Source: Bicyclus anynana (Eukaryota > Arthropoda > Insecta > Lepidoptera > Nymphalidae). From it: 64,000 bases of DNA. Position 1 is the first letter of the stretch. Each line of letters begins with the position of its first letter. This document shows positions 13,001 to 22,731 of this stretch, piece after piece. A program made the position numbers and the translations under genes. The notes beneath the pieces are model-generated. The model was not told the origin of the DNA. It searched no databases and saw only the letters and a list, made by a program, of their open reading frames with translations. The stretch lies in assembly GCF_947172395.1 (NCBI RefSeq), contig NC_069106.1, positions 6,572,001-6,636,000 on the forward strand. The letters are read 5' to 3'.

Positions 13001-16000
13001 CTTTAATTTCGGGAGTCACTTCGCAAACTTTATTACCAACGCTATCTTCAACATTAATCCCTAAAGGTTTTTCGAAATTTATAAGATGGCGATGTTTTAT
13101 GCGTTTACTTCTTTTCAACGAAGATTTGGTTTCATCAACATGATCATTTAAATTTATTTTATTTAAATCAGTTTCTTCTTTCACGACAAATATATTATCA
13201 GGAGTATTTAAACAGATTTCGTTGTCGTTTGTTATTTCGACCATATAAGATTTTTTATGCTTTTTACTTGTTTTATCAAGGGAAAGCTTGATTTTTATTG
13301 GACTTTTCTCTAGACCATTTACCAATATCGCAGTTGCAGTTTTATTGTTTGTCTTATCTGTTTTCAAATTCTCTTGATACAACCAGGTTTTATACAGATG
13401 ATTTGTTAATTCTTCTTGGGTAAGGCCAGGTTGTTCTTCCATTAGAAGATCTTGATTTAATTCAAAATAATTTAAGAATGCCGGATTTTCCAAAGCTTTT
13501 CTGGTGTCGCAAGAGACTTGACAATCAGTGGTAACATTCGTTTTATGTGGCGAATGATTATTGTCTCCAAGATCTATGGAAGTATTTTGTAACCTGTCGT
13601 TACTGTCACAGTTTATTAAAGTGTCGGAAACTTTGCCACCTACTATTTTCTTTTCAGCATCACTTATGATATTAATAAGATTTTTATTATTATTTTTTAA
13701 CCTTAATTCTTCAATGACATCCGTAGAAGTAGTTTCGGCATTAACTACATTACTTAGGGTATCACTTTTCACCTTTGGCAACTCATTAACCAAACTATTA
13801 TTATTATTATTATTGGATATATTAGTATTAGTAGTCTCATACTGAACTTTTTGTGAACATTGTTTTTTACTTTTTACTAAATCTACCTCTTTTACACAAA
13901 TCGGCGAACTTGTTTTTGTATTGTCAATGTTAATACTTTCATTTTCATTTTTTTGTTTACTATGATCTGCACATTCAGATGTACCGTTGGAATTAATTTG
14001 AACAGTGTCAATTTTTGTTTTTATTTTATCTGATAAGTTAGTATTTTTACTTTGTTTATTAAGGGCTAAATTAAATTTAGATTTTGGACATTTTTCATTT
14101 GATAAACCAAAAATATTATACAGTTGAATTTCAAACTCTTTAAGGTCATTTTGCCGATCTTTTGCTTTACACTGATGATTTATGTTGATGCGACGGTGAC
14201 TTCTGGATGTCATCACATTCTTTTTTCCGCCGACATCCGTACATTTGTCGGAAGAATCATTTATGTCATTATTACCACATTCCTTTGAGTTCGCAAGATT
14301 AGATTCACTTGAGTTTTTCGTCCGTAAACTAGTCAGTTCATCTCTAAATATATTTTTCTTTTTTAAATTATTTTCGTTTTGGTTAGAGTAACTCGATATT
14401 GATTTTTCTCCGATATTTTGTATTTCCGATATGTTTGTTACATTTTCAATCCCATTATGAACATATTCTTTTACTTGAAGAACAGCAGACAACCCTAAGT
14501 TACGTTCGGTTAACGCCATGTCTGTACTTTCCATTAAATCACTTTTATTTTCTAATGTGTTTGTATCTAAATTATTCGTAGATCGATCAAGAAAGTTTTC
14601 AATCCCAATACCGTTATCATCATCATCAGCATCTTTTAAACCAACATTATTTTGGGAAGGCATATCGCAGTCATTGAAACAGTCGTCGTGTTGAATTCTA
14701 TCTTCGTCTTGTATTGTATTTTCCGACTCTATTAAAAAAGTATCTTGCTGTTTTTCAACACTACTATTTAACTTCAACTCTTTATTTTCAAATATTTCTT
14801 TTTGCACAATACTTTTTTTTACTGCGATTATCTGATCAGATAAGTTTCCATTAAAGCTACTTGAAGTAACATCAGTTAAACTATCATAAGACTCTTTAGA
14901 AGGCTTATCACAATTACTTTTACAGTTATCATGTTCTGTTACAGTCTCTTCGACTTCTGCCATGCCTGAAGTTTTTGAATCTATTAATGTATCTTGCTTT
15001 GTTTTGCTGTTTATACCATCATTTGTTTGTAACTTTTTATTTACTGACAGATTTTCTTTTACAATACTTTCTTTTACTATTGTTGTCTGATGCAATAAGT
15101 TTTCATCAAAGCTACTTGAAGTAACATCAAGAGTTAAGCTATCATGAGATTTTTGAGAATGTGTATCACAAACAGTGAAATAATTTTCTTGTTCCTTTAC
15201 AGAGACTTCTAATTGTGTAGCTGTTTCAGTCACTATTAAAGATTCTTGCTTAATTTCGTATTCAATACTATCTTTTAACTCTAACTCTTTATTTACTGAT
15301 AAATTTACTTTCACAATATTTTCTTTTACTGTCGTTGTCTGATGCAATAAGCTTTCATCATAACTAATTGAAGTAACATCAGGAGTTAAACTATCCTGAA
15401 CAATTTTAGAAAGATTATCACAATTATTAAAGTAGTTATCTAGTTTTCTTACCGATTCTTCAATTTCTGTAGTAGCTTCAGACTTCGTTAAAAAATCTTG
15501 ATGAGTGTTTTTTTCTTCACTATTATTTAACTCTAACTCTTTATTTTCTGGTAAATCTACTTTTACGATACTTTCTTTTACCTGGACTGTCTGTAGCAAT
15601 AAGTTTCCATCAAAGCTATTCGAAGTATGATCAAAAGATAAACTATCATAGGACTCTTTAGAAGACTTATCACAACTAGTAAAATAGTTATCTTGTTCTA
15701 TAGCTGACTTTTCAACTTGTGCTGTTTGATTTTCCAACTCCACTAAAGGAACTTGTTTTGTTGTAATCGGTGTACTGTCGCATATTTCGCTCTCCTTCAT
15801 TGGTTCTATGTACGAATCACATAAATTCAAACTTCTGTTCTCCTCACTTGTACAATTTAAGACATTTGGACTTGACAGTTTAGAATTTTGGTCCTCAAAG
15901 GACATGAAATTTGAATTTCTTGAAGTATTGTCATAAGGTAACGTGTTTAAATCATTTTCGTCATTGTCAGTGTTTGTTAATTCAATAGTCTCAGGAGATT

Positions 16001-19000
16001 TTATAACAATAGTTTCAACTACATTATTTGTTTCAGTGATATCTGCCATATTTGTACAAAGCGACGGGATATCACTTTCTACCACTAAATCAATTTTTAA
16101 ATCTAATAATTCTTTACATTTACTTTGTACATTTACTTCATTTTGGTTGGTCGTATTTTCTACATTATTTGCGTCATTTATTGTTAATTTGTAACGGGAA
16201 TCTGTCATAAATTCTTTATTCTCATAATCAGCTTGTTCTGAATCACAAAGTGTTTCAACTTTAGAAATTATACCCAAACCTGATCCAGGTTCTATAATAT
16301 CACTTGTAAACATTTCAGCATTTTCATATTCAATTTCAATTTTGTCTAAAATCACAGGACCGTTACTATCACGGTCTTTTAAGCTATAGTCATGTTCATT
16401 ATGATGTGAAAACAAAATATGTTCAGTTTCATATTGAGATTCGTTATTATTTTTTCTAAAATTATAAGGCCTGTTAGATGGAGAATTTTTGGGCAACTTT
16501 TTTTTTAATTTAACACAGTTACTTACTTTACTATCTCTCTCCATTTTAAGAGACAGATGAGATTGAAGGTGAGATTTTTCTGGAGTTTTAGATTTTGCTT
16601 TCTGAAGCCACCTGTCCATGTGAGATTGCCTTTGAATCTTAGTTATACCTGTTTTGGCCGCCATATTATCAAGACAAGCTGTCACAACATCAGACACATC
16701 TAAAGACTTGTTTCTGCTTTTGTTTTGTGATCCTTCCACATCTTTGCCTTTAGAATCATCTTCAGCAAACAATGTGTCTAGTAAACTTTCACTAAGAGAT
16801 ACATCACTGTTAGTTCTTACGATTTTCTTGCTCTTCTCGTGTATTGGTGTAGTTTTTAATTCTCTACCCTTATAAAGCATGTCATATAAAATATCAATTC
16901 TTAATCTTTTAGGCTCTCTTAACAACATTTCAGCTTCATCAACAGAAATCTGCCATTGTGGCATTTTTTTGTCAGATATGAAAAATGCAGCATATAATCT
17001 TGGATCCTTTTTTTTAGTCTGTAAAAAACAATTAAATCAAAATTAAATTATTTCAATTACTTAAATTACAAATTTTTAAACTTCTAAATTATAACTACTT
17101 ATACTATCAATCAACCATTTTCTTTCTAATTGGAATCCGCAATCGGTCGCTAGATATATAATCAGGTGAGTTCTGTAAGTTTAGGGTAGTTTTTTGTATC
17201 AACATGATGACAACAAAGAAATTTTACCTTATAATTAAATTTGTATTATGTTTCTAATACGTCCAAAGTCCATTTTAAGAGTACATTGCTTACCGTTAGA
17301 TTTTGTACAATTTCCGTCATCAGAACGTCCAACGCCCGATCCAACCCCAAAGTCCAGATTATATCATCCTGTGGCTATTATTCAGACACAATATCATAAT
17401 GGCGAGGCTCGTGTAAGTTAGTTTACAGAATCGCCGCTGGGAGGCACTGGTGTCGAGGCCTATATGACGGAAATCATACAAAATCTAACGGAAACGCGTG
17501 GAAAGAACGCTTCTTTCTGTACTCTCAAAGTGGACTTTGTATGTCAACAAAACACAATACTTTTAATATAGACTTTTAAGTGTAATACCTCAGGTGTATA
17601 ATTTTTTCTGGCCATTTCAAACTCCAGTTGACCAAGAAACTTTCGAAGCATAGTGCCCACGATCCAGCCGCGGCGTCCATTGTCTCCGAAGAATGTCACA
17701 TGAAGTACATCTCGCTGGAAACGTCCAAACACTAAAAATGTTAAAATAAAAAGCATAAAAAATATATTATTTTTTTCCCCTCTTTAGCTTTATACAGATT
17801 AGTCGATGTTAAGTTTATAATTATATTATGTAAATAAATAAAAAATATTTAAATAAATAAATGACACAATACGCTAGCATATTATTATGTATAAAGTCGC
17901 CTCACAAATTTGTTTAGACACCTTATATTAATAAAAGTACTTTATTATATCCAGTAGGTACTTAGAAATACAAAACTGCAGCCCAATAACAAAATTTTAA
18001 ATTTACTTTCTCAATATCTAGTTTTGGTTTACGAAACTTTACTATACAACTAGACTTCGTCAGCGTGAAACTCAATGTAAACTTTCAACTACCCCTACCC
18101 TACCCCTAGCCTACCATACCCATACCTCTACTCTACTCCTACCCTATCCCTACTCTACCCTATCCTTAGCCTACACTTTCCCCTAACCCTATCCTTACCC
18201 TACCCCTACCCTCCAATTTTTTCATTTTTTTCTGTCATAAGTGCCTTCTCCAGACAATAACATTATATAAAATAATAAAAAATATATATTTCAATATCTA
18301 ATAAAAATATTTTTAATATCTCTTATGTTTATATAATATGTATAACAATACTTCAAATATAATCATATGAGATAATTAAAATATTATATGCTAGCTGACA
18401 CCCTAGTTACAGTTACAGTACATTTGTGGATAAAGCCTTCTTATTTAGAGAGGAGATCTTTGCTTTGGAAGTTTATTACTATTTTTACTTTATACAGTAA
18501 TGAAAAAATCATATACAAAAACTTTTCAGTAGTATGTAGTACTATAATCTCATAATATAATTGTTTGTCTATTTTTTATAGGACAAAGTCATAATGCCAC
18601 CAAGAACTTATTATCTATTATAGTTGTAGCCATTATCTGTATGAAATTCAGCATTTTGCCAACTTTTTATAAAACAACAGTGCTAAATGTAACACAACAA
18701 AGTACTGTGTGTGTATTTTACACCAAGGTAAGCTCTATATACACAAGATAAAATCTTTTTAATGAAAGAATTCAACCAACTACAAAGATGCATTACTCTA
18801 AAAAGTGAAAAATAACATTGTACCAATGTCCTTTCTATTGATTGGTTTGATGGCAGTGCCAACAAAACAAAATGAATTAATTTTTTTACAAATCCCTCTG
18901 ACACCATGGATTTTTCCGAAATCAAACGTAGCCTTAGTAAAATCTTCTTGTATCTCATAAGCCAGAGTAAAATCTATACCCATTCCAAATTTCAGCCAAA

Positions 19001-19980
19001 TTGGTTCATTAGTTGCGGCATTAAAGAGTAACAAACATCCATACAAACTTTCGCATTCATAATATTAGTAAGATAAAAAATTTACAAAAAATGTTACTTA
19101 AGCTGTAGTATATTTCAGTATTTCAACAATACTTACACTTCTTTTTAACAAAAGTTCCACTTAATGGATCTTTGGTTATTATACATGGCCAAAATGGATA
19201 CGTCCCCATTCTGGCCCACACCAAGTCTCCAACTTGGTATTCACATTGTGCCTCTAACTCAAACAGCTCATTTTTTGACAAAACAACTTTTTTCTCATCT
19301 TTTTTTTTCTTTTTAACATCAAAATCCAAAGTTTTTACCACTGAAGATGTATTTACATAACCATTTATTGGTTTTTTCCCATTATACTTTTCAGATGACC
19401 TCTCCAAGTAATTTTCCAAATGAGTATTGGACTTAGTTGCGCTGCTCGACGAAGAAAACATGTTTTTAATAAGCACAACTGTGTCGTCCTCTTTATCTTT
19501 ACCTTGTATCAGATCTTTCCTTATATAAACTTTAGGGAACTTTTTAGTCGAAGACTTGCTAGCCTTCTCTTCAGAACTGAAGCGACTTAAAGAAACATTT
19601 TCATTGTAAATGTTCTCAATTTGATTTTCCAAACTCGTATCCTTCTTTGGCGTTTCAATTCTGATGGGAGAATTGGAAGCGTGCATTTTATATGCTGGCG
19701 ATTGTACTTTACTGGGTGATAGGTCAAGTTTGGGCGACTTGTGGGTTTTGGGTGTATTTTTGTCTGTGTCGCAAGACTCAGCATCAGATTTGAGTCGTCG
19801 AGCTCTACCATAGCGACTAGTATTAGTTCTATCGCCATTAGTTAAAGGCGACGTTACACGCGCTGTTAAACTTGTTTCTAGTTCCCTTTCAACAAGTGAC
19901 CTCTTTTTAGGCCTATTTTTAACAGGGCCATCAACAAATTTTAACTCTTCGGCGCTCATGTTGTCCTCAGATTCCTCCAT
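767..19980 (-). CDS. NSD: NSD/Mes-4 histone H3K36 methyltransferase, 13 exons, 2824 aa
   Basis: Complement join: 19137-19980, 17589-17731, 11038-17018, 9758-9888, 8754-8835, 8193-8341, 7763-7858, 6796-6994, 6209-6357, 5311-5467, 3283-3382, 1643-1753, 767-1099. Every junction is GT/AG and the phases add up to 8475 nt. Domains in order: PWWP1 (about 248-345), a long acidic/Ser-Asn-rich region, cysteine-rich PHD modules (about 2031-2323), a PHD (2330-2377), PWWP2 (2382-2445, RWWPG), AWS (about 2520-2570), SET (about 2570-2690, with EYVGEL, NHSC at 2647-2650 and FNYN around Tyr2685) and post-SET (CxCxxxxC at 2697-2704). Domain order and SET sequence match animal NSD1/2/3 and fly Mes-4, nuclear enzymes that methylate H3K36. 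It is much longer than I recall fly Mes-4 being, because exon 3 is expanded. The start is the first ATG (MEESEDN); upstream in-frame codons have only a TTG. The catalytic motifs look intact. Confidence 0.95.
1643..1753 (-). CDS. NSD: NSD exon 12: SET C-end and post-SET
   Basis: Residues 2678-2714: [15 protein letters not shown], carrying the catalytic tyrosine (about 2685), then [19 protein letters not shown], the post-SET cysteines. Acceptor TTACAG, donor GTAAGT. Confidence 0.95.
1940..2100. repeat. Nested palindromic repeat in NSD intron 12
   Basis: A 26-nt imperfect inverted repeat (GTGATTGGCG...CGCCAATCAC, 1976-2030, five mismatches) with a third direct copy of one arm at 2068-2094. GTGACGTGAT occurs in the arms. 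Looks like a small foldback element. Confidence 0.6.
2497..3256. mobile_element. Non-autonomous DNA element with ~150-bp terminal inverted repeats
   Basis: Left arm 2497-2660 and right arm about 3108-3256 are reverse complements at high identity (shared blocks AAAATACGTTAGTTTA, CTGCCGTCATATTGTGAACT). The ~450-bp centre has no ORF. No clear target duplication was found. Lies in NSD intron 11. Confidence 0.7.
3283..3382 (-). CDS. NSD: NSD exon 11: catalytic NHSC segment
   Basis: Residues 2644-2677: [18 protein letters not shown] and [19 protein letters not shown] forms the SAM/lysine pocket. Acceptor GTTCAG, donor GTAAGT; leaves in phase 0. Confidence 0.95.
3428..3630 (+). mobile_element. tRNA-derived SINE, family D
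   Basis: Head AATAGCTCAACGGTAAGAG resembles a tRNA A box and GGTTCGATCGT a B box, followed by the body ATTGTCGTACCCACTCCTAG. From memory this is a common lepidopteran SINE. In NSD intron 10. Confidence 0.6.
3667..3971 (-). mobile_element. tRNA-derived SINE, family A, near full length
   Basis: Read on the minus strand: head GCCCAGTGGATATGA, B box GGTTCGAATCC, body with GAGAATTTTCTTAATTCTC, tail GGTTGATAATGATG. Reference copy for the other family A entries. In NSD intron 10. Confidence 0.85.
4040..4385. mobile_element. Palindromic MITE-like element
   Basis: Two pairs of inverted arms: outer CATCTGTTTATTGGATGAA and inner CGATCGCAAACGCTTCGAAA, meeting around 4245. A fragment of the inner arm recurs at 33558-33600. 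No coding capacity. In NSD intron 10. Confidence 0.7.
4542..4741. repeat. 31-bp minisatellite, about 6.5 copies
   Basis: CCTCTTT recurs exactly every 31 bp at 4554, 4585, 4616, 4647, 4678 and 4709. Each unit contains the palindrome CCGACTAGTCGG. Intronic; the period is not a multiple of three and there is no ORF. Confidence 0.92.
5311..5467 (-). CDS. NSD: NSD exon 10: SET domain, SET-I
   Basis: Residues 2592-2643: [17 protein letters not shown] then [18 protein letters not shown]. Includes the EYVGEL and DAGPKGN SET signatures. Acceptor CTTAG, donor GTGAGC. Noticeably more GC-rich than neighbours. Confidence 0.95.
6209..6357 (-). CDS. NSD: NSD exon 9: AWS end and SET start
   Basis: Residues 2542-2591: [19 protein letters not shown] finishes [16 protein letters not shown] is the SET-N S-adenosylmethionine-binding GWGL motif. 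Acceptor TTTCAG, donor GTAAGA. Confidence 0.95.
6435..6853. repeat. Tandem partial copies of NSD exon 8 3' end and donor
   Basis: Units align at 6481, 6571, 6676 and 6781 (90, 105 and 105 bp apart). The rightmost is the real exon end. Two of the three intronic copies keep a GTGAGT donor and an open AWS-like peptide; the farthest has lost the donor. Confidence 0.9.
6796..6994 (-). CDS. NSD: NSD exon 8: pre-AWS and first half of AWS
   Basis: Residues 2476-2541: [14 protein letters not shown] (matches PPPYKHIKVNKPYG of NSDs) then [20 protein letters not shown], the zinc-binding AWS half. Acceptor TTTCAG, donor GTGAGT. The 3' end of this exon plus donor is repeated downstream (6481-6780). Confidence 0.93.
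7011..7539 (+). mobile_element. 5'-truncated LINE (RTE-like tail) with 14-bp target duplication
   Basis: Flanked by TATATTAAACAAAA at 7011-7024 and 7526-7539. The insert reads, with one frame change, a reverse transcriptase C-terminal tail ([27 protein letters not shown]) and ends in (ATT)n. Inserted antisense to NSD in intron 7, ending about 17 bp from exon 8. Confidence 0.85.
7589..7750. mobile_element. Short element with ~33-bp terminal inverted repeats
   Basis: ACGAACCCATGC and AACGTCACCCAGGTCCGA at the left are mirrored at the right end. About 162 bp, no ORF. It ends six bases from the donor of NSD exon 7. Confidence 0.75.
7763..7858 (-). CDS. NSD: NSD exon 7: linker after PWWP2
   Basis: Residues 2444-2475: [20 protein letters not shown] and [11 protein letters not shown], the helical end of PWWP2. 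Acceptor TTTTTAG, donor GTAAGT at 7757-7762, only six bases from an inverted-repeat insertion that ends at 7750. Confidence 0.9.
7983..8098 (+). mobile_element. SINE family A, 5' fragment
   Basis: Head CAGCCCAGTGGATATGAC, with B box-like GGTTCAAATCC, then GGGCATGCACCTCCAAC. Truncated in the body. NSD intron 6. Confidence 0.7.
8193..8341 (-). CDS. NSD: NSD exon 6: PWWP2 core
   Basis: Residues 2394-2443: [17 protein letters not shown] and [17 protein letters not shown], matching the YRWWPAEV...DYYWTHQARVFPY region of NSD proteins. Acceptor TTTCAG, donor GTAATC. Confidence 0.95.
8371..8462 (+). mobile_element. SINE family B, 3' fragment
   Basis: TCCTCCTCCTAACAAGTTA through GGGCTAACTTGTAAAGAATA and A-rich tail. 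NSD intron 5. Confidence 0.75.
8754..8835 (-). CDS. NSD: NSD exon 5: PHD end and PWWP2 start
   Basis: Residues 2367-2393: [11 protein letters not shown] gives the last PHD cysteines, then [12 protein letters not shown] opens PWWP2. Acceptor TTTTCAG, donor GTGAGT. Confidence 0.95.
8862..8915 (+). repeat. AACCGACTTC-type repeat end
   Basis: ACCGACTTCAAAAAGGAGGA then GGTTCTCAATT, matching (reversed) the end at 43070-43114. Fragment of a lepidopteran interspersed repeat. Confidence 0.55.
9085..9712 (+). mobile_element. Decayed LINE reverse transcriptase 3' half (RTE-like)
   Basis: Plus-strand readings [20 protein letters not shown] and [12 protein letters not shown], then, after frameshifts, ADGRWGSKVLE and WTSIG-like end and a (GAT)n tail. 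This is the C-terminal part of a non-LTR reverse transcriptase, broken by stops. Antisense to NSD, in intron 4. Confidence 0.85.
9758..9888 (-). CDS. NSD: NSD exon 4: PHD finger before PWWP2
   Basis: Residues 2323-2366: [15 protein letters not shown], then [15 protein letters not shown], a classic C4HC3 PHD nearly collinear with human NSD HVNVSWCFVC...FHPDCLN. Acceptor CCAG, donor GTAACA. It shares codon 2323 with exon 3 and codon 2367 with exon 5. Confidence 0.95.
10782..11022 (+). mobile_element. SINE family A, internal deletion
   Basis: Head GAGCCGTGATAGGCCAACGG; short internal duplication GGTATGGAATCC; body deleted between the B box and GTGAAGAAACCTGCATACC; ends GGGTTGATAAAA. Ends about 10 bp before the donor of NSD exon 3. 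Confidence 0.8.
11038..17018 (-). CDS. NSD: NSD exon 3 (5981 nt): PWWP1 end, disordered region, PHD cluster
   Basis: Codes residues 330-2322 plus two bases. It starts [13 protein letters not shown], finishing the PWWP module, then runs about 1650 residues rich in Ser, Asn, Asp, Glu and Lys with no recognised fold. Inside are five degenerate repeats of about 83 residues (DNA 14660-15760) and two copies of an HMG-box-like block (DNA about 13365-13500 and 12330-12480). The C-terminal end has Cys/His-rich modules: CEIC...CKSC...H..C near 2031, CDNC...CFVC...HRQRC...H..C near 2183-2232, and CHTCVC...C..C...H near 2256-2300, the multiple-PHD region of NSD proteins. Acceptor CAG at 17019-17021; donor GTAATA. 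Opposite-strand ORFs here are shadows of this exon. Confidence 0.93.
17589..17731 (-). CDS. NSD: NSD exon 2: middle of PWWP1
   Basis: Residues 282-329, reading [19 protein letters not shown] and then RRGWIV, the aromatic-cage side of the PWWP fold that reads methylated H3K36 in this family. Acceptor TTTTAG, donor GTATTA; it enters in phase 1 and leaves in phase 0. Confidence 0.92.
18048..18230 (-). repeat. Helitron end with (CCCTA)n-like tract
   Basis: Minus-strand Helitron 3' end (CTAG at 18048) followed by a degenerate CCCTACCCCTA tract at about 18090-18215. Same arrangement at 21715-21890, 27355-27512 and 53490-53590. Confidence 0.6.
18870..19075 (-). mobile_element. Degenerate Helitron-like element
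   Basis: Minus strand: TCTTACTAATATTATGAATG at the right edge, then the conserved AACAAACATCC and CCATGGATTTTTCC regions in reverse. NSD intron 1. Confidence 0.55.
19137..19980 (-). CDS. NSD: NSD exon 1: start and first half of PWWP1
   Basis: Codes residues 1-281 plus one base. It begins [13 protein letters not shown]; a basic/Ser-rich linker follows, then the first PWWP strand ([18 protein letters not shown], about 249-266). Donor GTAAGT at 19131-19136. Reading frame continues 5' of the ATG to about 20073 without an ATG, so a longer start is unlikely, but a 5' non-coding exon cannot be excluded. Confidence 0.9.
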
Positions 19981-22731
19981 TTTGTGTAAAGGCGTCGAAT
20001 CATTCGTCCGACTGACGTAACGCTGCTGTACAAAGTTAGATCGAAAATGACGTGAAATTGTATACCCAAACAAATTATATAAATCGTCGAAGTACTGTCG
20101 CTAATAGAATTTAAAATACAACGTCATGTCGCTACAAACTAGTTTGCAGGCTCAGTAATAATTTACATCTCATAACTGAAACAAAAAAATCGAAATGAAG
20201 TTGTGTATTCTTTGACAAAGGTTGTTCAAAAAAATCACTCGAAAATAAGGCTTACATTATACCAATTTCTCTTATCATGAATAAAAACTGTAGTATTCAG
20301 TTTATCTAGACATTATAACGCGATATTGCTTCCTTTACCACACGATGCGCTAAAATGAAATGCAAGATTCGGTCTCCATAGTGGATTATCTATGTAGCAA
20401 TATCGAAAACTTAATTTTCTTTTTTGCATACCACATAAACTATCCAAAATTAATTTCACACCTGTTTAGGGAAGAGAAATACTAGCAGATACAAAAAGTT
20501 TAACTAAAAAACACAACGCCAAGATATCTTTCGAGCACAGTCCTATTTTCTTTCGACTTGGGATACATACATCCGTCATACACGCGCCATCACAGTTTCA
20601 ATATTGCAGATATAATTAAAACTATTGAGATCTAGACCTTAGCACTTTTTAAAAAAGATTCATACACACGTTTATATCCATTATCTCCAAATCACAACTT
20701 AATAATCACTTATTATATGTGTTTTTACAGTAAAATCAAGATTTTTGATACCGACGCTCTAGTACCGCGAAAATTACCATGAACGCAAATGTCAAAGTGT
20801 GAGTGATGAGAAGGTATGTGTATGTTACACGCACACATGTCAAAAAGTTCATTGGCAGCCAGTGTTACCAACGTCAAAAAACTAAAAAACACCAACTCGC
20901 CAAAAAAGAAACAGTAGAAAGCAGTAGGTAAATTATAAAAAGCTTTGACACCTATAAAAAGGCAGATTTCATAATTTTGCTCATTTATTATAAACAACAA
21001 ACAACTTTCTTAGTAACTAGAACTAACATACATTGATTTGTTAAATTATTAATCACAACAACAACAAAAGACAAAAATCAAAGTAAAATTATTTTTCATG
21101 TCATTTCAAATTTCAGAATTGTCACACTATTTTTTTTTAAATCATACATATTTTTGTTGAATCCCGACAAGAGAAAACACTTTCATCTAGTGTCATTGCG
21201 TTTTATTACTTGTGTGGTTATCAAAAAATGTTTGCACAGTAGTTTATTAGGTAGTGCTGAACGCTAGTTGAAACAGTAAAAAATAGGAATGAAACAGAAA
21301 ACATAGATATCAATGTGAAAACAGCAAATCTACTGATATAACCATGTTAAAACAGTAGGGTTGGTAACACTGTTGGCAGCAAAGTTATCATTGTGGAAAG
21401 TTTGTAGAATGAGTCTAAATCAGTAACCAACATTCTATTCCATATTTATTTGGTAAAATATTATTAAATTAAAAACTTAAAAATCCACCCTAGCCAATAA
21501 ATTAATTTAGGTATAATTTATATAATAAATTAAAGTTTAGACCTTATATATGTATTTAAATATGTTTTCCAAAACCAAGTGCTTAGGCTTTGTGGACTAT
21601 TTATTTAATGGTTAAGAGTATGTGAAGTTTGCACAAAATCGGTCGAGTGGTACTTCATATAATACATCACAAACATAAGTGGTAGACATTTTTTGTGACA
21701 AATGAATTCAGGGGTCGATAGGGTAGGGGTACGTAGGGTAGGGTAAGGGCAGGGTAGGGCTAGAGTATGATAGGTTAGAGGTAGGGTAGGAGTAGGGAGA
21801 GGATAGGGTAGAGGTAAGAGTAGGTTATTATAGGGTAGGCCCTAAGGGTAGGGAAGAAGTGCACATGAGTCAAAGCGAAGCTTGACCGAGTCCGCTCGTA
21901 ATTTTAAAGTAGATCTCCAACTCCATCTGTATCTACAACTCCAACTGTTTTTTTTAATAAAGCATGATGGTTTTGTAGGTAAAAAAGCTGGAATCAAATG
22001 GGTTGGCCCCAAACATAGAGCACGGTGCTATCACTTCATACAACAAGTGTGGCATGAGTCTGGCTAGCGTTTCTAAGTTAGTTTAGGAACATAGCCTTAG
22101 CATCAGGAACATAACGCATATGTTTTGTAATAACAACATTGGATTTTTTTTACATTGGTATCCCTTCTTTTTATTATTCGTCCCACGTTTCATTTCACGT
22201 CGTATTCTACGTTTTTACTTTTTAAACAATCAAGTTATTGTATATTAAAAACAAGACTGACTATAAAAACAGCAACTAAACAGTTAAATAGCAATTTATA
22301 GTTATATTTTCGTGATTTTACATTAGTTTTTTTTATTTTTCAACTACGTTTAAGATGTAGAGAAAATTGACATGTCGTATTCAAACTCAGTTTAAAGAAA
22401 TGTTTCAGTCACCGTCAACCAATAATTGTGAATTGTCATTTGTCCGGTTGTCACTTGTCAGTGTCACTCGTTTTGTTTTCATTGACGTTACCACGTAACA
22501 TTGGCGAAGTAAATTGTACCCAATTGGTACAGCAGCAAGCTATAAAATCAAAAATTGAATTGAATTGAGTTTTTGTTGTGTTTTTTGTGGTCTGTGGTGT
22601 TCTTCATTCGATTTGACGTTTGTTGTTGTGTGGGTACTGGGTATCTATTAATCTGTGGTGGATAACCTTAGCCTTGTTGATAAAAAAGTTACAATTTTTG
22701 TTAAAACTTTAATTTTCAAAATAAATATCAA
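19981..22731. other. NSD/EMC6 divergent intergenic region
   Basis: AT-rich, no long ORF. It contains a (GGGTA)n-like tract at 21715-21870 inside a Helitron remnant and an inverted pair of CAGTGTTACCAAC (about 20859 and 21363). Both promoters should lie here; no TATA box could be assigned. Confidence 0.5.
22425..22500. promoter_or_regulatory. Possible EMC6 proximal promoter
   Basis: Cluster of TGTCA motifs (GTCATTTGTCC, GTTGTCACTTGTCAGTGTCAC) plus TTGACGTTACC 230-310 bp before the EMC6 ATG. Inference only. Confidence 0.3.

Noticed and set aside
11040..16875. Many plus-strand open frames opposite NSD exon 3
   Set aside because: They are low-complexity reverse readings of an AT-rich coding exon with no motifs of their own.
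18090..18215. Telomere-like CCCTA/TAGGG tracts (also 21720, 27365, 53545)
   Set aside because: The units are irregular and differ from the insect TTAGG repeat. They occur beside Helitron ends, so they are internal parts of those elements.
19981..20073. Longer N-terminus for NSD starting near 20073
   Set aside because: The first codon would be TTG, not ATG. MEESEDN at 19980 is the first ATG.
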